Part shown: positions 61,083 to 64,000 of the stretch, one piece after another | How positions within the stretch are numbered: position 1 is the first letter of the stretch | Layout of the letters: each line of letters begins with the position of its first letter | Assembly: GCF_000420025.1 (NCBI RefSeq) | Contig: NZ_ATUD01000001.1 | Coordinates: 496,001 to 560,000 of the forward strand | Length of the DNA stretch: 64,000 nt | Reading direction: 5' to 3' | Origin: Patulibacter americanus DSM 16676 | Lineage (GTDB): Bacteria > Actinomycetota > Thermoleophilia > Solirubrobacterales > Solirubrobacteraceae | Program-made: the position numbers and the translations under genes | Notes under the pieces: generated by a model | Databases searched by the model: none | What the model was told of the DNA's origin: nothing | Seen by the model: the letters and a program-made list of their open reading frames with translations, nothing else

Positions 61083-61820
61083 ATGGGCCCGTCGACCGCC
61101 GATCCCGCCCCGCGCCCGCAGACCGCCCCGCGCCGCCGCCACGGCGGCCGACGCGGCGCGCTCCCCGCGGTCGCCGCCGTGGCCCTGGCCGTGGCCCTCG
61201 CCGGCTGCGGCGGACAGGGCGCCGAGCAGGAGCACGGCGAGGCCGGTGGGACGACGGCGAAGCCCGCCGCCACGGCCACCGTCCCGACGCAGACGTCGCA
61301 GGCCGGGCTCGTCGACCGGGCGTTCGTCGCCCAGATGATCCCCCACCACGAGATGGCCGTCGACATGGCCCGCGAGGCACCGGAACGGGCCGAGCACGTC
61401 CAGCTCCGGACGCTCGCGCGGTCGATCACGACGGACCAGGAGCGGGAGATCGACGCCCTCCGCGCCGCCGCCAAGCGCCTCGGCGTGCAGCCCGCAGCGG
61501 GGCACGGTGCGCACGCCACGATGGAGGCCGACGCCAAGACGCTGGGCCTCGCCATGGACGACATGGGGATGAGCATGGAGGGCCCGGACCTGGCGACCGC
61601 GAAGCCGTTCGACCGGGCGTTCATCGACGCGATGGTGCCCCACCACCAGGGCGCGATCCGCATGGCGCGCGCCCAGCTGGCGCGGGGCGAGGACCCCGAG
61701 CTGCGGAAGCTCGCCACCGCGATCGTGACCGCCCAGGAGCGCGAGATCCGCCGCATGAACGCCTGGCGGACCCAGTGGCACGGCGCGGCGTCTCCGGCGG
61801 GTGGCGTCCCGCCGGCCTGA
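61083..61820 (+). CDS. DUF305 lipoprotein
   Basis: 245 residues; an upstream GTG/ATG is possible at 61050. Basic N-terminus then ALPAVAAVALAVALAGC with a lipobox Cys. Two DUF305 repeats with the His pair: FVAQMIPHHEMAVDMAREAP and FIDAMVPHHQGAIRMARAQL. DUF305 proteins are exported ferritin-like helical proteins whose His/Met residues suggest metal (copper) binding. Stands alone, convergent with the protease gene. Confidence 0.9.
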   Translation: MGPSTADPAPRPQTAPRRRHGGRRGALPAVAAVALAVALAGCGGQGAEQEHGEAGGTTAKPAATATVPTQTSQAGLVDRAFVAQMIPHHEMAVDMAREAPERAEHVQLRTLARSITTDQEREIDALRAAAKRLGVQPAAGHGAHATMEADAKTLGLAMDDMGMSMEGPDLATAKPFDRAFIDAMVPHHQGAIRMARAQLARGEDPELRKLATAIVTAQEREIRRMNAWRTQWHGAASPAGGVPPA

Positions 61821-61874
61821 GACCGGCGATGGCCGCCGGGGCCGACCGGCCCCGCGACGCCCGCGGGGCGCGGT

Positions 61875-62765
61875 CTAGAGCCCGAAGCGCGCCCAGGTGG
61901 CGCGCTCCTCGAGGGCGCGCAGCGCCTCCGGGACGAGGTCGGGACCCAGCGCCGCGGCGGGGCCGAAGGCCGTCGACGAGCCCTGGCCCAGCAGCCGGCT
62001 CGCCAGGCCCTTGCTCGACGAGACGGGCACGATCTTCGCCTTCGGCCAGCGCTCGGAGAGCACGCCCCGGAGGGTGCCCAGGCCGTCGACGAGGCCGAGC
62101 TCCTTCGCCCGGCCGCCCGTCCAGACCTCGCCGCTGAACGCCTTCGCCTCGTCGTCCGACAGCCGGTCGCCGCGGCGCTCGCGCACCCAGTCGGTGAACA
62201 GACGGTGGAGCTCCTCGAGCTCGCCGCGCAGCCACGCGACGTCGTCGGGGTCCTCGGGACGGAACGGGTCGAGGCGGGCCTTGTTCTCGCCCGCGGTGTA
62301 GAGGCGCCGCTCGATCCCGTAGCGCTCGATCGCCTCGTCGAGACCGAAGCCGCCGCTGACCACGCCGATGGAGCCGACGAGCGACGTCGGGTGGGCGATG
62401 ATCTCGTCGGCCGCGCAGGCCAGCCAGTAGCCGCCGGAGGCCGCGACGTCCTCGCAGAAGGCGATGACGGGCACGCCCTTCTCGGCCGCCAGGCCCCGGA
62501 TGCGGTCGGCGACCAGGGCGGACTGCGTCGGCGCACCGCCCGGCGAGTTGATGGCGAGGGCGACCGCCTGCAGGCCGGGCAGGCCGAACGCCTTCTTCAA
62601 CGGCGACTCGAGCCGCTCGAGCGAGATCCCCGTGCGCCGCATCCCGCCCGACGCCGAGATGACGCCCTCCAGCCGGACCACCGCGATCTGGCGCTCCGGC
62701 AGCGGCAGGCGGCTGCGCACCTCGTCGGGGATCGGGAGGCGACCGGCGATGTCCGCGAGGTTCAT
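61875..62765 (-). CDS. S49 family protease (SppA-like)
   Basis: 296 residues. Catalytic Ser in CEDVAASGGYWLACAADEII and the Lys in YTAGENKARLDPFRPED are in the positions of SohB/SppA-type serine-lysine peptidases. LAINSPGGAPTQSAL and SLVGSIGVVSGGFGLDEAIE are conserved blocks. It lacks an N-terminal membrane helix, which distinguishes it from membrane SppA, so it may act in the cytosol as in the short eukaryote/plastid-like type. Convergent with the DUF305 gene. Confidence 0.88.
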   Translation of the reverse strand: MNLADIAGRLPIPDEVRSRLPLPERQIAVVRLEGVISASGGMRRTGISLERLESPLKKAFGLPGLQAVALAINSPGGAPTQSALVADRIRGLAAEKGVPVIAFCEDVAASGGYWLACAADEIIAHPTSLVGSIGVVSGGFGLDEAIERYGIERRLYTAGENKARLDPFRPEDPDDVAWLRGELEELHRLFTDWVRERRGDRLSDDEAKAFSGEVWTGGRAKELGLVDGLGTLRGVLSERWPKAKIVPVSSSKGLASRLLGQGSSTAFGPAAALGPDLVPEALRALEERATWARFGL

Positions 62766-62962
62766 CCGCGGATCGTAGTGCGGGCAGGACGGGGCCCCCG
62801 CCGGCGCCCGCGATCGGTGCGGGCTCGGAATCGGGCTGGGTCCGTGGTCCGGCACGGACCGTGACGGTTTCGCAACACCTGTCCACCAGGGTGATGTCCG
62901 CTCGGCGCGACCGGCGGGGGCGCCGATGGGTCGGCGAGTCCACACCACACCAGGAGCACTCC

Positions 62963-63259
62963 ATGCGTCGATCCGTCCTCACCCTGCTGGCCCTTGCCGG
63001 CGCCACCGCTGTCCCCGTCTCGTCCGCCGTCGCGCAATCCGGCCCCTCCGCCTCGGGCGCCGCGAAGGCCGCGATCGCGAAGAAGCGCACGAAGTGCGAC
63101 CGCAACTACAGCGGCCGGTGCCTCAAGCCCAACGTCTCGGACTACGACTGCGCCGGCGGCAGCGGAAACGGCCCGTACTACGTCAAGGGGCCCGTGCGGA
63201 TCGTCGGCAACGATCACTACCGCCTGGACGCCGACGGCGACGGCGTCGCCTGCGAGTAG
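62963..63259 (+). CDS. Secreted excalibur-domain protein
   Basis: 98 residues with AGGAGCAC before the ATG at 62963. Signal peptide LTLLALAGATAVPVSSAVAQ. The mature protein has a Lys-rich stretch and the excalibur domain DYDCAGGSGNGPYYVKG, ending in a calcium-binding-like loop DADGDGVACE with paired Cys. Probably extracellular, calcium-dependent. Stands alone. Confidence 0.88.
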   Translation: MRRSVLTLLALAGATAVPVSSAVAQSGPSASGAAKAAIAKKRTKCDRNYSGRCLKPNVSDYDCAGGSGNGPYYVKGPVRIVGNDHYRLDADGDGVACE

Positions 63260-63357
63260 CCCGGACCACCGGCGGGCGCGGTGCCGGTGCAACGCGCGCC
63301 GGGACGACCGACGGAGCGCGGTGCCGGCCGCGCCGGAGCACCACCCGCATCGCGGAT

Positions 63358-63398
63358 GTATGTCCTGAGAGACATGTTCCATGCGTGTGGGGACATAC
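63358..63398. promoter_or_regulatory. Inverted repeat region upstream of azlC
   Basis: Exact inverted 8-mers GTATGTCC (63358-63365) and GGACATAC (63391-63398), with GAGACATG between and a GTGTGTCC sequence following near 63410. A cluster of GACAT/ATGTC half-sites in a 210-bp gap without a gene suggests an operator of several half-sites for the azlC promoter. Confidence 0.5.
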
Positions 63399-63469
63399 GC
63401 CCACGTGACGTGTGTCCTTCCGGCGCGGCGTCGGCCCGGTGACGCCGACCGGGTCGGCACAATGCGCCG

Positions 63470-64000
63470 GTGCCCGCCCCCGACCCAGACGCGCCGCGGA
63501 CGGTCGCTCCGACCGCCGGCCCCGGTGCCGCCCACCCCGCGGCCGGGACCGATCCGGACACCGCCGCGCCGCCACCCCACGAGCCGCTCGACCGCGCCGT
63601 GTTCCTGCGCGGCGTGCGGGCCGGGGTGCCGTTCTCCGTCGCGTCCGGGTTGGTCGCGCTCTCGTTCGGCACGCTCGCCGTCGACGTCGGGTTCCCCGTC
63701 CTGGCGGCAATCGCCATGTCGGCCGTCGTCTTCGCAGGGTCGGCGCAGTTCGCGACGCTGACGATCGTTGCGGGCGGCGGCGGGCTCGGGGCGGCCGTGC
63801 TGGCGGCGGTGCTCGTCAACTCGCGGTTCCTGCCGATGGGCGTGGCGCTCGCGCCCTCGCTGCCCGGCGGGCCCGTCGCCCGTGCCCTCCAGGGGCAGGC
63901 CGTCATCGACGCGTCGTGGGCGATGGCGTCACGGCCCGATGGCAGCTTCGACCGCTCGTTCCTCTTCGGCTTCACCGCGCTGCAGTACGCGACCTGGGTG
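63470..64000 (+). CDS. azlC: AzlC-family branched-chain amino acid exporter, 3' part cut by window edge
   Basis: First 177 residues, from a GTG. After a Pro/Ala-rich lead of about 40 residues, FLRGVRAGVPFSVASGLVAL, LSFGTLAVDVGFPVLAAIAM and SAVVFAGSAQFATLTIVAGG match the AzlC block (G..P...G..pFG...A...G........S...FAGAAQF). At least four membrane segments are in the window, and LVNSRFLPMGVALAP is the conserved LVNLRHxxMS-like region. An azlD partner would be expected beyond the right edge. Confidence 0.85.
   Translation, partial: MPAPDPDAPRTVAPTAGPGAAHPAAGTDPDTAAPPPHEPLDRAVFLRGVRAGVPFSVASGLVALSFGTLAVDVGFPVLAAIAMSAVVFAGSAQFATLTIVAGGGGLGAAVLAAVLVNSRFLPMGVALAPSLPGGPVARALQGQAVIDASWAMASRPDGSFDRSFLFGFTALQYATWV

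Overview
The window is about 64 kb of very GC-rich, gene-dense bacterial chromosome. GTG starts are frequent, start/stop overlaps of the ATGA/GTGA type are common, and coding runs on both strands. Paired heteromeric acyl-CoA dehydrogenases, a SigB/F-type sigma factor, MCC-type acyl-CoA carboxylase genes, DUF2243-CtaG, an excalibur-domain protein and MoxR/DUF58/VWA genes suggest an actinobacterium, perhaps of class Thermoleophilia (Solirubrobacterales/Patulibacter-like). This is inferred from gene content, not from a marker gene. I see no phage, insertion sequence, CRISPR array or origin.

Layout. 1-1.9 kb: thiamine genes, thiO (cut by the left edge, behind a likely TPP riboswitch) and thiE, with a cupin gene between. 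2-13.6 kb: a lipoate/2-oxoacid dehydrogenase neighbourhood with lpd (E3), an E2 with a lipoyl domain, an E2-like protein without one, lipB and lipA, interspersed with small conserved genes. A 40-nt hairpin element occurs twice here. 13.6-17.3 kb: glycosyltransferase and a two-subunit acyl-CoA dehydrogenase operon behind a perfect palindrome. 17.5-27.5 kb: cell-envelope and signalling genes: HtrA protease coupled to a VWA protein, a two-component system, DUF2294, a TetR-GAF-SpoIIE fusion with two matching palindromes, then MoxR-DUF58-VWA. 27.5-31.2 kb: purE/purK and small enzymes. 31.2-33 kb: RES/Xre toxin-antitoxin and tRNA-Ala. 33-44.4 kb: two two-component systems around a MacB-type ABC efflux operon and an MMPL transporter, with a VapC remnant. 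44.4-49.1 kb: folD, an unknown protein, a secreted-protein gene interrupted by one in-frame TGA, VapBC, and a MOSC protein. 49.1-54.4 kb: a B12-binding/degenerate-GGDEF protein divergent from a SigB/F-family sigma factor, 1-Cys peroxiredoxin, DUF2243-CtaG and a coiled-coil protein. 54.4-61 kb: a leucine/acyl-CoA catabolic cluster (carboxylase beta and alpha, acyl-CoA dehydrogenase, TetR, enoyl-CoA hydratase). 61-64 kb: DUF305 lipoprotein, SppA-like protease, excalibur protein and an AzlC gene cut by the right edge.

The most unusual item is the gene at 22560-24035. Its product joins a TetR DNA-binding domain to a complete-looking SpoIIE-type phosphatase. The divergent intergenic region upstream carries two 17-bp palindromes with the same CGAGACAC.../...GTCTCG form. 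A second candidate sensor is the cobalamin-binding protein with a CarH-like W-x9-EH signature joined to a GGDAF domain, next to the sigma factor gene. All functions are read from motifs in the sequence; no database search was possible.
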